A DNA stretch of 64,000 nucleotides, taken from the NCBI RefSeq assembly GCF_021018745.1, contig NZ_CP063845.1, forward strand, positions 2,542,001 to 2,606,000. Direction: 5' to 3'. Below the pieces are notes generated by a model. The model was not told where the DNA came from and did no database searches. It saw only the letters and a list, made by a program, of their open reading frames with translations. The position numbers and the translations under genes were made by a program. This document shows, one piece after another, positions 19,853 to 29,115 of this stretch (within the stretch, counting starts at the first letter, position 1; every line of letters begins with the position of its first letter). The DNA is from Gloeobacter morelensis MG652769. GTDB taxonomy: Bacteria > Cyanobacteriota > Cyanobacteriia > Gloeobacterales > Gloeobacteraceae.

Positions 19853-20980
19853 TCAATTGAACGCCGGCAACCGGGAGTGCATCAGCCGGTCCATCCAGGT
19901 TTCGAGATAGGCGCGGTTGGTCCGCTGCTGTTCGGGCCTGTCGGTATCGATGGGGTGAGGGGCAAGGCCTAAAATCGCGGCGGTGGTGACACAGAACATC
20001 GATTTTTGGAAGCTCACGCAGATTTGCACCCGCATGTCTTCTTCGCCGCGCAGGCTGCCCAGGTAATACTCGCGCAGGTACTCGGGCAGGTGCTGCTTCA
20101 TGTCCTGCATCAACAGCGTGGGCGGAATGCCCGAGCCGCCGATGGGAAGCGGATCGGCGTAGAGCGCGCCATAGTTGAAATCGGCCTGATTTTCAGAAAT
20201 TTGGCCCGCCTGGGCGTTGTAGGAGACCGTGCCCATAAACGGAAACGAGCGAAAGAACACTGCTTCGACGTAGGGCACCGCGGCGTCCATCAAAAAGTGC
20301 AGCTCGGCCTCGGCAGGAATCAGTTCGTAGCGCTCGCCGCGAATATCGACCGCGTAGGTGAGGGGCAGATTCGCCGCCTCCACCAGACCGTCTTTGATGT
20401 GGGCCACCACCTCGGGAATCGAGCGGATCTCACCCCGGTCGTAGCGGTCCGAAAGGATGAGAAACATCGGGCTCATCACCCGCCAGAATTGCCCCAGCAC
20501 GCTGTAGTAACAGCTCTGGCGCGCCCACTCCGGCAGGAAATCCGGGAACAGGCGGTGCAACAGCCCGGCGGCCGGGTTGAACTTGAGCTTGGCGCGGATC
20601 GCCCGCTCGGCCCGCTCGGCAAAGGCGGGGCTGTCCAGGTAGGCGTCGAGTTTGGCGGCGCCGTGCCAGAGCATCGCCTTCATGCAGTACTCAGAAAATT
20701 CGTAATTAATCCGCTGGTGCGCCCAGTGATCGAGCAGCTTCGGCAGACTCACCTTGCCGTTGAAATACTTGAAAAATGGAAAGAAGACCAGAAACTGGCG
20801 ATCGGCGATGTAGAGCAGGTTGCGCCAGTAGGCGTCGAGCACCACGCCGTAGCTTTTGAGGACACCGACCACCTCCATCAGGTTGTCGGAACCGTCGGGC
20901 AGGAGCGCCCCGCCCGCTTCCATCCGCAAGATCACCCGACCGAGGGGATGGGAAGAGACTTTCTGGTCGTACATCACCAC
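19853..20980 (-). CDS. cupB: CO2 hydration protein CupB (ChpX)
   Basis: The 375-residue protein starts at GTG 20980, seven bases after GGAGA; a second GTG and an ATG follow at once. It is homologous to CupA at 16316-17626: compare RMEAGGALLPDGSDNLM, VDIRGERYELIP and [19 protein letters not shown]. It is about 60 residues shorter and lacks the CupA insert near residue 95, as expected for CupB. It completes the constitutive CO2-uptake complex NDH-1MS' with NdhD4 and NdhF4. It is the last gene of ndhF4-ndhD4-cupB. Confidence 0.94.
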   Translation of the reverse strand: MVMYDQKVSSHPLGRVILRMEAGGALLPDGSDNLMEVVGVLKSYGVVLDAYWRNLLYIADRQFLVFFPFFKYFNGKVSLPKLLDHWAHQRINYEFSEYCMKAMLWHGAAKLDAYLDSPAFAERAERAIRAKLKFNPAAGLLHRLFPDFLPEWARQSCYYSVLGQFWRVMSPMFLILSDRYDRGEIRSIPEVVAHIKDGLVEAANLPLTYAVDIRGERYELIPAEAELHFLMDAAVPYVEAVFFRSFPFMGTVSYNAQAGQISENQADFNYGALYADPLPIGGSGIPPTLLMQDMKQHLPEYLREYYLGSLRGEEDMRVQICVSFQKSMFCVTTAAILGLAPHPIDTDRPEQQRTNRAYLETWMDRLMHSRLPAFN

Positions 20981-20992
20981 GGACGGTTCTCC

Positions 20993-22525
20993 TTACGGGG
21001 TGTGGGCGCGGCGCACCGCGACGGTGTGGGTGCGCTCGGCTTGGGCGGGTAGTGCGCCCGCCAGGGCGGGCCGCCCGGCAACGAGGGCGGCGGTGGTCGC
21101 TTCACTCCAGCGGACCAGCCACTGCGGCTGCAGGCCCAAAAAGACGACCAGCAGGGCGATGGCCAGACCCGGCAGGCGCTCCGACCAGCGCACCTGCGGC
21201 AGGTTGGCGAACTGGGCCGGTAGACGGCCAAAAAAAGCGCGGTTGATCAAGATGAGCAGGTAGACCGCCGTGAGGCCGGTCCCGAGGATGCACAGCAAGG
21301 TCTGCACCGGGAAAACCGCGTAGCTCGCCCGGAAGATGATAAATTCGGCCACAAAGCCCACCATGCTCGGGATGCCCGCGGAGGCCATCACAGCCAGGAT
21401 CATCAGGCTGCCGATAAAGGGCAATCCGCGCTCCGGAGCTAGCAGACCGCACAATACGTCGATGTCGCGGGTGCCGGTTTTCTTGTAAACCACCCCCACC
21501 AGCAAAAACAACAGCCCCGAGATGAGGCCGTGGCTCACCATCTGGGCAACCGCCCCCAGCAAACTCAAAGGCGTAGCGGCGGCGGCGGCGAGCAGAATAT
21601 AGCCCATGTGGCCGATCGAACTGTAGGCGACCATTTTCTTCATGTCCTTCTGGGCGATGGCCGTCATACAGCCATAAAGGACACTCACCACCGCCCAACC
21701 GGCCAGCCAGGGCGCCGCCGCACTCCAGGCCTCGGGGAAAAAGCCCAGCCCAAAACGCAACAGGCCGTAGGTTCCGAGCTTGAGGAGCACCCCCGCCAGC
21801 AGCAGAGACACCGGTGTACTCGCCTCGACGTGGGCATCCGGCAGCCAGGTGTGAAAGGGCACAAGCGGAATCTTGATGCCAAAAGCGACGAGCACCGCCC
21901 CCAACAGCAGAAACTGGGTAGCCAGGGGCAGATTGTGGACAGCCAGCGCTTCGTAAGAATAATTGGCGATGCCCGCCAGACCCGCCAGGCCGAAGAACGC
22001 CACCAATACCATGATCCCCGAGATGGCGGTATAGAGCAAAAACTTGGTGGCGGCGTAGTTGCGCCGGGGTCCGCCCCAGATGGCAATCAGCAAATAGAGC
22101 GGAATCAGTTCCAGTTCGTAGAACAAGAAAAACAACAGCGCGTTCTGGGTGGCGAAAGCCCCCACCACCCCGCCGCACAAAAGCAGCAAAAGCCCGTAGT
22201 ACAGACGCGGGCGCTGGACATTTTCGTCACTGCTGAAGATCGCTATCCAGACCAAAAAGGCGTTCAGCAGCAACAGCGGCAGCGACAACCCATCGATGCC
22301 CAGTTCGTAGGAAAGACCCAGCGAGGTCATCCAGGGGACAAATTCGCGAAATTGCAGCCCACCGTCGGCCGGGTTGTACACAAAGGCAAGCACCGCCGCG
22401 AGCACTAACCCCAAAGACGCCACCGACAGGGCAATCCGGCGCGGCCAGACCGCCGGGGCCCCGGCGGGCCAGAAACCGACCACCGCCGCTCCCAGGATAG
22501 GCAACCAGACCAGCAAACTGAGCAT
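20993..22525 (-). CDS. ndhD4: NDH-1 subunit NdhD4, CO2-uptake type
   Basis: The 510-residue polytopic NdhD/NuoM-family protein parallels NdhD3 in this window. Shared segments include FFLFYELELIPLYLLIA, KIPLVPFHTWLPDAHVEAS and DMKKMVAYSSIGHMGYILL. It starts 15 bp after ndhF4 and ends 12 bp before cupB, so the three genes are one transcription unit. The C-terminus carries a 30-residue Ala/Arg-rich extension. The D4 assignment rests on the cupB partner and the lack of cupS. Confidence 0.92.
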   Translation of the reverse strand: MLSLLVWLPILGAAVVGFWPAGAPAVWPRRIALSVASLGLVLAAVLAFVYNPADGGLQFREFVPWMTSLGLSYELGIDGLSLPLLLLNAFLVWIAIFSSDENVQRPRLYYGLLLLLCGGVVGAFATQNALLFFLFYELELIPLYLLIAIWGGPRRNYAATKFLLYTAISGIMVLVAFFGLAGLAGIANYSYEALAVHNLPLATQFLLLGAVLVAFGIKIPLVPFHTWLPDAHVEASTPVSLLLAGVLLKLGTYGLLRFGLGFFPEAWSAAAPWLAGWAVVSVLYGCMTAIAQKDMKKMVAYSSIGHMGYILLAAAAATPLSLLGAVAQMVSHGLISGLLFLLVGVVYKKTGTRDIDVLCGLLAPERGLPFIGSLMILAVMASAGIPSMVGFVAEFIIFRASYAVFPVQTLLCILGTGLTAVYLLILINRAFFGRLPAQFANLPQVRWSERLPGLAIALLVVFLGLQPQWLVRWSEATTAALVAGRPALAGALPAQAERTHTVAVRRAHTP

Positions 22526-22540
22526 CGCTGCTATTCGCTC

Positions 22541-24397
22541 CTAGCGCAACATAGTCGTCAGTTGATAAGCGCACACCACGATCACCCCGAGCAGGATCGT
22601 GAGCAAATAGGCCTGGGCCTGTCCCGGCGCGCTGCGTTTGAGTCCTTCGCCCCCGGCAATCGTGGCCACCCCGATCATGTTGACCACGCCGTCGACCAGG
22701 TGGCGATCGAACTTGGCCATCAAACTCGAAGCCCCAGCTACCCAGACGACGATGGTCTGGCGGTAGAACTGCTCGATATAAAGGTCGTAGGCCAGAAAAT
22801 CGTGGGCCACCCGCCAGGTCTGGACAAAGGAAGCGTGCACCCAGGCGGTCGGAAGCTTTTCGTGGGTGATCCACCAGCCCACCAGACAGCCCGCCAGGCT
22901 GGAAGCCACCAGCGAACCGCCAAATACCCAGGCGGGCACTGGTCCTTCCACCGAAGTCAAAAGTCCCAACTCGTGCAAAATCACCGGCGAGAGAATATTG
23001 ATGATCGAGAGCGACAACATCGGCACTGACATCGGCCAGGCAATTTCGGGAGCGCGCCGGGTCTTGGCCTGGCGAGGCCCCAGGAACACCCGGCAGTAAA
23101 CGCGGGTGAGGTTGAGAGCGGTGAGCCCGTTGACCAGCAGCAGCACTCCGATCGCCCAGGGAGCCCAGGGCCAGAGCCGCTCACTTGCGTAGATCGAAGC
23201 CCAAAAAGTACCCAGAGGCAGCAGTGACACCGAAGCGGCCCCTCCGACTAGAAAGGCGGTGGTGGTAGCCGGCAGGCGCGACCACAGCCCACCCATCTCG
23301 GTGACATCCTGGGTGCTGGTAATCAAGATCACCGCCCCGACGCTCATAAACAGCAGCGCCTTGGCGACGGCGTGGGTCAGCAGCAGCAGCAGCGCGACTT
23401 CGTTTTGCTCCAGGCCTACGGCGACAAACACCAGGCCCAGGTAGGCGCTTGTCGAATGGGAAAGAGCCCGCTTGATGTCGATCTGTGCCAGGGCCACACA
23501 GGAGGCGCCGATCGCCGTCGCTGTGCCCACCACCAGCAAGGCTCCCAGTACCCAGGGCGAAAGCGCCAAAACCGGCTGCATCTTGATGAGCACGTAGGCC
23601 CCACAGGCCACCACCAGCGAGTTGCGCATGATCGAGGCGGGGTTGGGGCCTTCCATCGCCTCGTCAAGCCAGAAGTGCAGCGGGATCTGGGCACACTTGC
23701 CGATCGGACCGGCAATCAGCGCCAGTCCCAGCAGTGTGGCGCTCAAGGGGGACAAATTGGCCGTCTCAGCCCAGAGCGCCAAGTCTTGAAAGTTGAGGCT
23801 GGGGGCGAGGTTGGCCAGGACCACCACACCCATCAGCAGCAATAGATCCCCCACCCGCTTGGTCAAAAAAGCGTCCCGCGCCGCAGTCACCACCAGCGGC
23901 TGGGCATACCAGAATCCCACCAGCAGATAGGTCGAAAGGGTCAGCATCTCCAGCAGCGCATAGCTCAACAGCAAGTTATTGCTCATGGCTAGACCGCAGA
24001 TTGCCCCTTCGAAGAACCCCAACAGCGCGAAGAAGCGGGCAAGTGCCCAGTCCTTTTCCATATAACCCAGCGCATAGATCTGTGCGCACAAACTCAAAAA
24101 AGTAATGACTACTACCGCGCCGATTGTGACCGGTGAAACCTCCAATTCCAGGGCCAAACGCATTCCCTGTGTTTCAAGCCAGGTATATTCTAGTTGCAGC
24201 GGCAACCGTCCCCAGACGGCGGGCAGCAGCGTCAGTCCATGCACCAGGGCCAGCACCGTCATCAACATGTTGAAGTAAGCCGCCGGCCGCGGTCCGCCGC
24301 TGCGCACCCCGACTGTCGCCCAGGGCAGGGTCAACACCGCGCCGGCCAGTCCGTAGAAGGGTACCCACCAGCTTGTTAAAAGAAGCGACTCGGTCAT
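22541..24397 (-). CDS. ndhF4: NDH-1 subunit NdhF4, CO2-uptake type
   Basis: The start ATG at 24397 follows GGAGAAG by eight bases and gives 618 residues; a longer frame exists from 24427 but lacks this ribosome site. The protein is an NdhF/NuoL-family antiporter-like subunit with DAFLTKRVGD and GPIGKCAQIPLHFWLDEAMEGP, nearly matching NdhF3. It is the first gene of ndhF4-ndhD4-cupB. NDH-1MS' is generally made constitutively, and the ATAGA-N6-TCTAT motif found before ndhF3 and cmpA is absent here, which agrees with that. Confidence 0.92.
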   Translation of the reverse strand: MTESLLLTSWWVPFYGLAGAVLTLPWATVGVRSGGPRPAAYFNMLMTVLALVHGLTLLPAVWGRLPLQLEYTWLETQGMRLALELEVSPVTIGAVVVITFLSLCAQIYALGYMEKDWALARFFALLGFFEGAICGLAMSNNLLLSYALLEMLTLSTYLLVGFWYAQPLVVTAARDAFLTKRVGDLLLLMGVVVLANLAPSLNFQDLALWAETANLSPLSATLLGLALIAGPIGKCAQIPLHFWLDEAMEGPNPASIMRNSLVVACGAYVLIKMQPVLALSPWVLGALLVVGTATAIGASCVALAQIDIKRALSHSTSAYLGLVFVAVGLEQNEVALLLLLTHAVAKALLFMSVGAVILITSTQDVTEMGGLWSRLPATTTAFLVGGAASVSLLPLGTFWASIYASERLWPWAPWAIGVLLLVNGLTALNLTRVYCRVFLGPRQAKTRRAPEIAWPMSVPMLSLSIINILSPVILHELGLLTSVEGPVPAWVFGGSLVASSLAGCLVGWWITHEKLPTAWVHASFVQTWRVAHDFLAYDLYIEQFYRQTIVVWVAGASSLMAKFDRHLVDGVVNMIGVATIAGGEGLKRSAPGQAQAYLLTILLGVIVVCAYQLTTMLR

Positions 24398-24490
24398 CGG
24401 CGGAACTTCTCCAGGGGCGCTGAGCAAAAACTAGTCCTGCACCCGTAGAGCCAAGACAAGCCAACCCAGCAATTTTACGATTTCTTAAGC

Positions 24491-24496
24491 ATTATA
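24491..24496 (-). promoter_or_regulatory. TATAAT -10-like element before ndhF4
   Basis: On the minus strand AAAG-TATAAT-GCTT lies about 95 bases before the ndhF4 start in the AT-rich stretch 24470-24525. No good -35 box was found at 17 bp. The rest of 24428-24682 holds no convincing gene. Confidence 0.35.
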
Positions 24497-24682
24497 CTTT
24501 GGTTTATCAAAATTTTAATCTCGTCGCCGGATTTGTCACATTCGGAAGCACCGAGCCCCAGCGGCGCGCGGAGACCCATGGCCCGGCCGGATCCCGTCGC
24601 GTGGACCCCGAGCAAAGCATCGATAATTACAGTTACAATTACAGAAATATCCTGCCTGCGTTTCGCCGCCGCTCAGAAAAAT

Positions 24683-24901
24683 TTACGCGCCCGGAAAACG
24701 GTGTTTGAATGCAGAGGCGGAATTTTTCAGCAACCAGTTTGCCGCCGGCTCATCCCCTTCGTGCCAGGCCAGCCGTTCGATGCACGAGAGCAACACATCG
24801 GCCACCCGCTCGCCGCTCATGCGCTGCTGCAGCTGCATGAGGATGTTGGTTGCCCGCTCGACGTCGCGTTCGCGGATAGCGCACTTCAGGTCTCTCTGCA
24901 T
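24683..24901 (-). CDS. Small helical protein of unknown function
   Basis: The 72-residue product is soluble and probably all-helical (IRERDVERATNILMQLQQRM, ADVLLSCIERLAWHEGDE). GGAGCGG lies seven bases before the ATG. It has an amphipathic pattern and balanced charges, which argues for a real protein. It sits alone between the ndhF4 promoter region and the divergent DUF6671 gene. I do not recognise the family. Confidence 0.55.
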   Translation of the reverse strand: MQRDLKCAIRERDVERATNILMQLQQRMSGERVADVLLSCIERLAWHEGDEPAANWLLKNSASAFKHRFPGA

Positions 24902-25054
24902 CGGGCCGCTCCAGCTTCGGTCCTACTTCACTAACACGGCCCAGGGCTTGCGCAGCCCGGTTTTTGGGGCTTCTTCACCGCTACTTAGTATTCTTCTAAA
25001 TTCGACAACTTCGTTTGCAAACTCTAAAGAAACCACTCGCTTTTCCGTCGCAAG

Positions 25055-25921
25055 ATGCAACAAAATACCACCAGTTCCCATCCGCTGCTCGGCGGCCGCG
25101 CGGCGGTGCTTGCCACCATGCATCGCAAGGAGGCGGCGATTGCCCCGGTGCTCGCCTCGGGCCTGGGGTTGCAGGTGCTCCTCCCGCCGGCGGATTTCGA
25201 TAGCGACCGCTTCGGAACGTTCACCCGCGAAGCGCCCCGTCCCGGCGATCAGCTACAGACGGCCCGCGCCAAGGCCCGCGCCGGCATGACCGCCACCGGA
25301 CTGGCGGTGGGCATAGCAAGCGAAGGCAGTTTCGGCCCCCATCCGGGTCTGCCCTTTGTGCCCGCCAACCGCGAAATCGTCGTGCTCATCGACGACGAGC
25401 ACCACCTGGAGGTGGCGGGCGAAGCGTTCTCGACCCAAACCAATTTTGCCGCCGGTGCCGTCTGCAGTCTGCCGGAGGCCCTCGCTTTCGCGCAGCGGGC
25501 TGGATTTCCCGAGCACGGGCTGGTTGTGGGTACCGGCCGCCCCGAGGATACTCTGCTCAAAGGCGTCGTCGATCCGCAGCAGCTGGAGGAGGCGGTCGCC
25601 TTTGCCCTGGCCCGCTCGGGGCGGGTGCACCTGGAGACGGACATGCGCGCTCTATACAATCCGACCCGCATGGGGGTGATCGCCCAGGCCGCCCGCCATC
25701 TGGTCGAAAAACTCTACCAATTTTGCCCCCGTTGCGGCCATCCGGGATACGGCATAATCGCACTGCGGCGCGGCTTGCCCTGTGCGCTGTGCGGCACGCC
25801 CACCGACTTGCCCCGCGCCGCAGTCCACGGTTGCTCGCGCTGCGCACGGCAAGAGATCGTGCCCAGGCCGGACGGTCTGCGCGCGGCGGATCCGGCCCAG
25901 TGCCCACTGTGCAACCCTTAA
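25055..25921 (+). CDS. DUF6671-family protein with a C-terminal zinc-ribbon pair
   Basis: The 288-residue protein has a conserved body (LATMHRKEAAIAPVLA near residue 19; TDMRALYNPTRM near 190) and a C-terminal region with four CxxC pairs: CPRC, CALC, CSRC and CPLC. These should form two zinc ribbons. The layout matches what I recall of DUF6671, a family of unknown function. There is no signal peptide. The gene ends right at the dyad preceding cmpA, so transcription running out of it would enter the cmp control region. Confidence 0.65.
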   Translation: MQQNTTSSHPLLGGRAAVLATMHRKEAAIAPVLASGLGLQVLLPPADFDSDRFGTFTREAPRPGDQLQTARAKARAGMTATGLAVGIASEGSFGPHPGLPFVPANREIVVLIDDEHHLEVAGEAFSTQTNFAAGAVCSLPEALAFAQRAGFPEHGLVVGTGRPEDTLLKGVVDPQQLEEAVAFALARSGRVHLETDMRALYNPTRMGVIAQAARHLVEKLYQFCPRCGHPGYGIIALRRGLPCALCGTPTDLPRAAVHGCSRCARQEIVPRPDGLRAADPAQCPLCNP

Positions 25922-25939
25922 CATAGATTAATATCTATG
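25922..25939. promoter_or_regulatory. CATAGAT-TAAT-ATCTATG dyad upstream of cmpA
   Basis: This 18-bp site has perfect 7-bp arms. Its core ATAGA-N6-TCTAT (25923-25938) is identical in arms and spacing to the site before the LysR gene. It starts within the stop codon of the upstream gene and lies about 150 bp before the cmpA ATG. It is the best candidate operator for LysR control of the bicarbonate transporter. Confidence 0.55.
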
Positions 25940-26087
25940 ATTTGTATTATGTAAATCGACTTTTCTCTATGCATGGTCTCGATTACGATTGCGGGCGTGG
26001 AGGTCAACGATGCACTGCGGTTCGCTTTGGCGCCGCTGTGCACCTGGCTCCCGACTGGTATCGGCAGCGAGAAGAAGAGGACACACC

Positions 26088-27434
26088 ATGGCAGGTAAAC
26101 CACTTGGCCACAGGGGTGCTGGCACCCAGGCCGCCGACTTTGAGCAATCCGCGCGGTGGAAACCGACCAGACGCCAGTTTTTGCAGGGGAGCGGGGCCGC
26201 CTCGGCCGGTTTATTGCTGGCACCCGGGTACGCGGGGGCGGCGGACGCGCCCGAGGTGACGGCGGTTCGGATCGGCTTCGTAGGCCAGACGGACGCGTCG
26301 CCAATCATCATCGCCAAGGTCAAAGGGTACTTCGAGAAGCACGGCCTCAAGGATGTCGAACTGATCAAGCAGCCTTCGTGGGGGGTGACCCGCGACAACC
26401 TTGAACTCGGTTCCGGGGGCGGCGGACTTGATGTGGCGATGGTCCTGCGGCCGATGCCCTTTTTGATGGCCCTCGGGGCGAACACCAAGGGCAACAAAAA
26501 AATTCCCATATATGTGCCGTTGCAACTGAACGTCGACGGGCAGGGGATCACCGTGGCCAAGGTGTTCAACGCCGAGAATGTCCGCCTCGACGCCTCGGTG
26601 ATGAAGCCCAAAATCGAAAAGGCCAAAGCCGAGGGCAAAAAGCTCAAGTTCGCCAGCACCTTTAAAGGCGGCACCAGCGATTTGATGCTGCGCTACTGGC
26701 TGGCCGCCGGCGGCATCGATCCGGACAACGACATTGATTGCCTGTACGTGCCGGGGCCGCAGCTGGTGGCGAGCATGAAGGTGGGCAATCTGGAGGGTTT
26801 CTGCGTAGGTGACCCCTGGCACGAGCGGGCGATCAGCGAAAAGATCGGCTACAGCGCGGTGATCTCAGGGGAACTCTGGAAGGACCATCCCGAAAAAGCC
26901 CTCGCCATGCGCGCCGACTGGGCCGACAAGCACCCCAAAGCCGCCCGCGCCATCCTCAAAGGGATTATGGAAGCCCAGCAGTGGTGCGACGTGATGACCA
27001 ACCGCGACGAGTTGTGCACGATTCTCTCCTCGCGCGAGTACGCCAATGTGCCGGTGGCCGACATCAACAACCGCCTCAAAGGTGCCATCGAGTACGGCAA
27101 CAACCGTCCGGTGGTGAGTAACAGTCCCTACGTGATGCGCTTCTGGCGCGAAAACGCCTCCTATCCCTACAAGAGCCACGATCTCTGGTTTATGACCGAG
27201 AATATCCGCTGGAACTTGCTGCCGGCTGCTACCGATGTCAAGGCGGTGGTGGGGGCGGTCAACCGCGCCGATCTGTGGCAGCAGGCCGCCAAAGAAGGGG
27301 GCATTGCCGCTGCGCAGATTCCGAAGGTGGCCTCGCGGGGTGTGGAGGTGTTCTTCGACAAGACCCGCTTCGACCCGGCCAACACCACCGCCTATCTCAA
27401 AGCGCTCAAAATCAAGCGCGTCGCGCTCGCTTGA
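26088..27434 (+). CDS. cmpA: Bicarbonate/nitrate ABC transporter substrate-binding protein, probable CmpA
   Basis: The ATG at 26088 follows GAAGAAGAGG and gives 448 residues. A twin-arginine signal (TRRQFLQG, then a hydrophobic Ala-rich stretch) is at about residues 25-55. The body is the CmpA/NrtA-type binding fold: GYFEKHGLKDVEL, FKGGTSDLMLRYWLAAGGID and GELWKDHPEKALAMRADW. CmpA and NrtA are close paralogues that bind HCO3- or NO3-. The His seen after GGT in NrtA as I remember it is Ser here, which leans to CmpA. Context decides: a carbonic anhydrase lies within the operon, beside CO2-uptake and carboxysome genes. Nitrate transport remains the alternative. Confidence 0.85.
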   Translation: MAGKPLGHRGAGTQAADFEQSARWKPTRRQFLQGSGAASAGLLLAPGYAGAADAPEVTAVRIGFVGQTDASPIIIAKVKGYFEKHGLKDVELIKQPSWGVTRDNLELGSGGGGLDVAMVLRPMPFLMALGANTKGNKKIPIYVPLQLNVDGQGITVAKVFNAENVRLDASVMKPKIEKAKAEGKKLKFASTFKGGTSDLMLRYWLAAGGIDPDNDIDCLYVPGPQLVASMKVGNLEGFCVGDPWHERAISEKIGYSAVISGELWKDHPEKALAMRADWADKHPKAARAILKGIMEAQQWCDVMTNRDELCTILSSREYANVPVADINNRLKGAIEYGNNRPVVSNSPYVMRFWRENASYPYKSHDLWFMTENIRWNLLPAATDVKAVVGAVNRADLWQQAAKEGGIAAAQIPKVASRGVEVFFDKTRFDPANTTAYLKALKIKRVALA

Positions 27435-27472
27435 GCGCACCCCAGCCAACCTCTATTCCCAGGAGAGACGAC

Positions 27473-28309
27473 ATGACGACGACCCTCGAAGGCCGCCGCC
27501 AATCGCCGGTCCAACAACTTCTTGCCGCATTGCCCGATGCCGGGAGCCTGCAGAAACTCGCAGCGCCGGTGGTGGCGATCGGTGTGTTCCTGCTGCTGTG
27601 GCAGCTGTTGACTTTGAGTCCCGACGCCACGCTGCCGGGACCTGCCAAGGTGGTCTCCGAGACCTGGGGACTGATCGTGGATCCGTTTTTCCGGGGTTCC
27701 GGCACCAACCAGGGGCTCTTCTGGCAGATCGCAGCCAGCCTGCAGCGGGTGGCCCTTGGCTTCAGCCTCGCCGCCGCAGTCGGGATCGCAGTCGGGATCG
27801 TGATCGGTGCCAATGCGCTGATCTACTCGGCCCTCGATCCGCTCTTCCAGGTGCTGCGCACCATTCCGCCCCTCGCCTGGCTGCCTATCTCCCTTGCGGC
27901 CATCCAGCAGTCCGAACCGGCGGCGATTTTTGTGATTTTCATCACCGCCATCTGGCCCATCATCATCAACACGGCGGTAGGCGTCCAGCAGATTCCCCAG
28001 GATTACAACAACGTCGCCCGCGTCCTGCAGCTGTCGCGCCCGAAGTATTTTCTGAAGGTGCTGCTGCCGGCGGCTTTGCCCTATATCTTCACCGGCCTCA
28101 AAATCGGCATTGGCCTCTCGTGGCTTGCGATCGTGGCGGCGGAGATGCTGATTGGCGGTGTGGGGATCGGCTTTTTTATCTGGGACGCCTACAACAGCGC
28201 CAAGGTGAGCGAGATCGTCCTTGCTCTGGTGTACGTGGGTCTAGTCGGGTTGCTGCTCGATAAGCTGGTCGGTTTTATCGGCAAACTGGTTGCTCCTGCC
28301 GAACGCTAA
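27473..28309 (+). CDS. cmpB: Bicarbonate ABC transporter permease, probable CmpB
   Basis: The ATG at 27473 follows AGGAGAG and gives 278 residues. It is a BPD-type inner-membrane permease with about six helices. The conserved EAA-like loop (ARVLQLSRPKYFLKVLLPAALPYIFTGLKIGIG) lies near residues 182-215, and TIPPLAWLPISL near 130 is typical of the nitrate/bicarbonate/taurine group. It starts 38 bp after cmpA. It should form the channel driven by CmpC and CmpD. Confidence 0.88.
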   Translation: MTTTLEGRRQSPVQQLLAALPDAGSLQKLAAPVVAIGVFLLLWQLLTLSPDATLPGPAKVVSETWGLIVDPFFRGSGTNQGLFWQIAASLQRVALGFSLAAAVGIAVGIVIGANALIYSALDPLFQVLRTIPPLAWLPISLAAIQQSEPAAIFVIFITAIWPIIINTAVGVQQIPQDYNNVARVLQLSRPKYFLKVLLPAALPYIFTGLKIGIGLSWLAIVAAEMLIGGVGIGFFIWDAYNSAKVSEIVLALVYVGLVGLLLDKLVGFIGKLVAPAER

Positions 28310-28391
28310 AAGCCAAGATTGCCGCTTTTTTTCTCAGAATGCAGATATGTTCAATCGTGAGATGGAATTCGATTCACGCCAGGAGGAAACC

Positions 28392-29096
28392 ATGACCGTT
28401 CAGCAGCCCAAGTTCTTCTCGCGCCGGGATCTGTTGTTTACCGCCGGTACCGGGTTTTTTGCAGGAGTCGTCGCAAGTGCCCTGCCCACCGGCGCCGAAG
28501 CGGCCACCAATCTGACCGCCGATCAGGCGCTTGAGCGGCTCGTCGAAGGCAACAAGCGCTGGATCCAGTTCAAACTCACCGGAGCGGACCGCACCAAAAG
28601 CCGACTTGCGGAAGTGGCCAAAGGCCAAAGTCCCTTCGCCGCCTTCGTCAGCTGCGCCGATTCGCGCGTACCGGCTGAACTGATCTTCGATCAGGGTCTG
28701 GGAGACCTGTTCATGAACCGGGTGGCGGGCAACGTCCTCGATGAGATGATGCTGGGCAGCCTCGAATTTGCCACCTCCGTCCTCGGAGCGCCCCTGGTCG
28801 TGGTCATGGGTCATCAGCGCTGCGGTGCGGTGCAGGCGGCGGTCAAAGCGGTGACCGAGGGTACCCAGTTTCCGGGCCACCTGGCCAATTTTGTCGATGC
28901 CATCCGCCCGGCGGCGGCGAGCATCAAGGGCATGCCGGGCGATGCGGTGGAAAACGCCATTCGCGCCAATGTGCTCATCACCGTCGACAAGATCAAAACG
29001 GCTCCTCCCATCATCAGCAAGCTGGTGGAGCAGGGCAAAGTCAAGGTCGTGGGCGCCCGCTACGACCTCGATACCGGTGCTGTCAGCTTTTACTAA
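28392..29096 (+). CDS. β-carbonic anhydrase with a Tat-type signal peptide
   Basis: The ATG at 28392 follows AGGAGG and gives 234 residues. The N-terminus has a twin-arginine motif, SRRDLLFTAG, a hydrophobic core and an Ala-Glu-Ala-Ala cleavage region near residue 35. The mature part has the β-class zinc ligands C88 and D90 in SCADSR and H141/C144 in GHQRCGAV. It catalyses CO2/HCO3- interconversion and should act folded in the periplasm. It lies between cmpB and cmpC in the same direction, so it is placed to supply bicarbonate to the transporter. It is not the carboxysomal CcaA, given the export signal. Confidence 0.9.
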   Translation: MTVQQPKFFSRRDLLFTAGTGFFAGVVASALPTGAEAATNLTADQALERLVEGNKRWIQFKLTGADRTKSRLAEVAKGQSPFAAFVSCADSRVPAELIFDQGLGDLFMNRVAGNVLDEMMLGSLEFATSVLGAPLVVVMGHQRCGAVQAAVKAVTEGTQFPGHLANFVDAIRPAAASIKGMPGDAVENAIRANVLITVDKIKTAPPIISKLVEQGKVKVVGARYDLDTGAVSFY

Positions 29097-29115
29097 TTTT
29101 GTGGAGAACGCTTCG

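Noticed and set aside
24499-24708. Plus-strand frame in the ndhF4 promoter region
   Set aside because: It is Tyr/Asn/Arg-rich with no family resemblance, and it overlaps the better-supported small gene on the other strand.
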